From assembly GCA_041633555.1 (NCBI GenBank), contig JBFKFZ010000004.1, positions 44,663 through 108,662 of the forward strand: 64,000 nt of DNA. Reading direction: 5' to 3'. Below the pieces are notes generated by a model. It worked only from the letters and a program-made list of their open reading frames with translations. It had not been told where the DNA came from and did not search any database. Source of the DNA: JAHEAO01 sp041633555. GTDB lineage: Bacteria > Pseudomonadota > Alphaproteobacteria > Rhodobacterales > Rhodobacteraceae. Within the stretch, counting starts at the first letter, position 1, and each line of letters starts with the position of its first letter. The position numbers were made by a program, and so were the translations under genes. This document shows, piece by piece, positions 62,726 through 64,000 of this stretch.

Positions 62726-62757
62726 GGTCTATCAGCAGCGGCCCTCAGCGGGCTTAG

Positions 62758-63192
62758 TCACGCAAGCTCGACCCTTTCGCAGGTAATGACCAGTGTTTCA
62801 ATGGCGACTTCGTTGCCCGCCGCCCTCAAGTCTGCCACGACATATTTCGAAGGCCAGGCCTCGAAGATATTCCAGCGCTTAACCTCTTGCCGCGCTTCAT
62901 CAAGAAGGATGACCGAAACCGCTCGCCGTTGCAGGTCGCCGTCAGTCACGGATTTGCGCCATTGCCATAATGCGTCCGAATTGGTGATGCCGCGCTTTAG
63001 CGTGACGTCACCGAACTTATGGAGACCCGGAAGCTTGCGGACTGCACCGGCGGGATCGTTGCCTGTGCGGTACTCTATCACCTCGGTTTCAGAGCTGATG
63101 CCGGACAGTTCCGAGAACCCCGCGACCTCGATGCCCTCGATCTCGACGATGAAATTGTAGTTGCCGTAGGGATCACCTTCGCGATGGGCCAT
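62758..63192 (-). CDS. Phage tail-tube-like protein (T4 gp19 / TIGR02241 family)
   Basis: A 144-aa protein: YGNYNFIVEIEGIEVAGFSE, SGISSETEVIEYRTGND, LPGLHKFGDVTLKRGITNSD, then VSVILLDEARQEVKRWNIFE and AWPSKYVVADLRAAGNEVAI. This is the conserved pattern of tail-tube proteins of contractile phage tails and of extracellular contractile injection systems, where stacked hexamers line the tube. No other structural tail gene (sheath, baseplate, spike, portal) is in the visible neighbourhood, so it is either the edge of a larger locus on the minus strand beyond 63700 or an isolated remnant. Confidence 0.8.
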   Translation of the reverse strand: MAHREGDPYGNYNFIVEIEGIEVAGFSELSGISSETEVIEYRTGNDPAGAVRKLPGLHKFGDVTLKRGITNSDALWQWRKSVTDGDLQRRAVSVILLDEARQEVKRWNIFEAWPSKYVVADLRAAGNEVAIETLVITCERVELA

Positions 63193-63303
63193 CTCACTCC
63201 TCCGTCTGATCGCGAGTCGACTTTAGACGGTTTCGCGGTTTCAGGCGAGTGCGGATTACGATTTCCGCTGCCCCGCCGACCCGACCTTTGCTACACTGCT
63301 TCC

Positions 63304-63696
63304 ATGGCCCGCGAACCTCGAAAACCGAAGAAGACCGAGAATCCAGATGTCGTTCTGGATGTAATCTTGCGCGAACGTGTTCTGTACCTGGTGATTTCGA
63401 ACCGCCGGGACCATCCGGTGCGCGACGTCAGAGTGACCTTTCGGCGTGAACTTGCGGGGCTGGGCGGCGAGGTCTTGATCAGCGACCTGCCACTTTGGAC
63501 GCATCTCGACTACATGGCGCCGGGGCGGGTCATCGAAGTGCCGTTAGACCGGGTCGAGGTGTTTTTTGCCCGCGAGAAGAACACCAAGATCACCGCCACG
63601 GTCGCTTATAAAGACCCGGAAGGTACGCGGTTTCAGGCGGTGATCAACCACGACCTCGCGGCCTACCGGAACTTTCCGGAGCTGGTGGTGCGATAG
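63304..63696 (+). CDS. Hypothetical protein divergent from tail-tube gene
   Basis: A 130-aa protein starting MAREPRKPKKTENPDVVLDV. After a basic N-terminus the rest is beta-strand-rich (LYLVISNRRDHPVRDVRVTF, then RVIEVPLDRVEVFFAREKN), resembling an immunoglobulin-like or beta-sandwich domain. No signal peptide or membrane segment. Its start is 111 bases from that of the tail-tube gene on the other strand, so they share a control region. Family not recognised. Confidence 0.6.
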   Translation: MAREPRKPKKTENPDVVLDVILRERVLYLVISNRRDHPVRDVRVTFRRELAGLGGEVLISDLPLWTHLDYMAPGRVIEVPLDRVEVFFAREKNTKITATVAYKDPEGTRFQAVINHDLAAYRNFPELVVR

Positions 63697-63702
63697 GCCG
63701 GA

Positions 63703-63718
63703 TGTCCGCGTGCGGACA
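63703..63718. repeat. Short palindrome after the hypothetical gene
   Basis: TGTCCGC-GT-GCGGACA is a perfect inverted repeat just after the stop codon at 63696. Its arms share the GTCCG/CGGAC core with the hairpin at 22265-22290. It is not followed by a T-run. Either a terminator stem or a protein site. Confidence 0.4.
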
Positions 63719-63845
63719 AAGAGGAAAACCGTTATTTATCAAATATATGATGCGTGGGCGTTAGGACTTTCTTGACGCTCTCCTTGTGCCGCGCGGTCGG
63801 AGTTGACACGAGGGGTTGGGGGCGGCCGATCGGAGAAGCCGAGAC

Positions 63846-64000
63846 ATGGGTGACCGATCTTGCTATCTGTGGCGAACGGGCGACAAGCCGCGGAACAGGA
63901 CGGGCCCCAAGGAGGGATGGACGAGAGCGCCGGCGAGCATCGCTGCCCGGACCTGCATTGCGCTTACGCTGCTGGCCGCCGATCCGGGCAGACTGGCGGC
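63846..64000 (+). CDS. Unidentified partial ORF at right edge
   Basis: A frame from ATG 63846 runs off the window, with the most protein-like part being PASIAARTCIALTLLAADPG and RLAA near the edge. The start is uncertain; a purine-rich AAGGAGGG at about 63909-63916 suggests a later start, but the only nearby ATG is in another frame. The LLAADPGRLA pattern recalls N-termini of magnesium-chelatase D-type subunits, but this is too short to assign and I give no product. Confidence 0.3.
   Translation, partial: MGDRSCYLWRTGDKPRNRTGPKEGWTRAPASIAARTCIALTLLAADPGRLA

Noticed and set aside
63703..63850. PpsR-type operator (TGT-N12-ACA) suggesting an edge of a photosynthesis gene cluster
   Set aside because: The palindrome has TGT-N10-ACA spacing, not N12, and the partial right-edge frame is too short to call a bch gene.
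1..64000. Wholesale reassignment of TAG in this organism
   Set aside because: TAG is the natural terminator of many well-defined genes (persulfide dioxygenase, RND adaptor, EamA, atpI, atpF, GT14-like, polA, YiiX-like), all ending at expected family lengths.

Overview
The window is a GC-rich chromosomal segment of an alphaproteobacterium, most likely of the Rhodobacteraceae (Rhodobacterales). The evidence is a MipZ-type division ATPase, an F0 ATP synthase operon that stands apart from F1 and carries both b' and b subunits (atpI-B-E-F'-F), a TRAP transporter, adjacent DUF484 and xerC genes, a DUF1178 gene, a DUF5928-like glycosyltransferase next to a sulfotransferase, and an ffh-to-rpmE ribosome-biogenesis operon. 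I saw no rRNA, tRNA, CRISPR array or insertion sequence. Most of the segment is core chromosome, with a few decayed or accessory patches.

Layout. 0-9 kb: xerC (cut by the edge), DUF484, an amber-interrupted hypothetical gene, transaldolase-like fsa, priA, DUF1178, a LysR regulator and a persulfide-dioxygenase/rhodanese fusion. 9-10.3 kb: a decayed regulator locus and a small exported protein. 10.6-14.7 kb: RND efflux pump and adaptor. 15-16.5 kb: psd-pssA, for phosphatidylethanolamine synthesis. 16.6-20.8 kb: TRAP transporter dctPQM, divergent from a DapA/NanA-type lyase. 21-23 kb: mipZ and a secreted repeat protein broken by three in-frame TAG codons. 23.2-29.2 kb: minus-strand operon ffh, GNAT, chorismate mutase, rpsP, a 48-codon membrane peptide, rimM, sulfotransferase, trmD, rplS, rpmE. 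30-35.2 kb: small lipoprotein, EamA exporter, UspA, ArsR regulator and the F0 operon with a strong terminator.

35-47 kb: OmpA-like lipoprotein, AraC/methyltransferase fusion, endonuclease III with adenosine kinase, DUF4386 protein, sulfotransferase divergent from a GT14-like transferase, HIT protein, NCS1 permease divergent from a GntR regulator, ABC ATPase, and a zinc-finger protein. 48-55 kb: polA, a crotonase, then coaBC, dut, a membrane-anchored MoeB/ThiF enzyme and a small membrane protein. 55-64 kb: polar amino-acid ABC transporter (binding protein and permease only), YiiX-like papain-fold protein, SDR, 2OG-Fe(II) oxygenase, M3 peptidase, CDF transporter, an isolated phage-type tail-tube protein, and an unidentified ORF cut by the right edge.

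The most unusual signal is two otherwise open reading frames interrupted only by TAG codons (1514-2698 and 22303-22941). In the second, two of the three TAGs fall where sibling internal repeats carry glutamine. TAG also terminates many ordinary genes in the window, so the genetic code is not globally reassigned. Recent C-to-T pseudogenisation is the simplest reading, and readthrough is the alternative to test.
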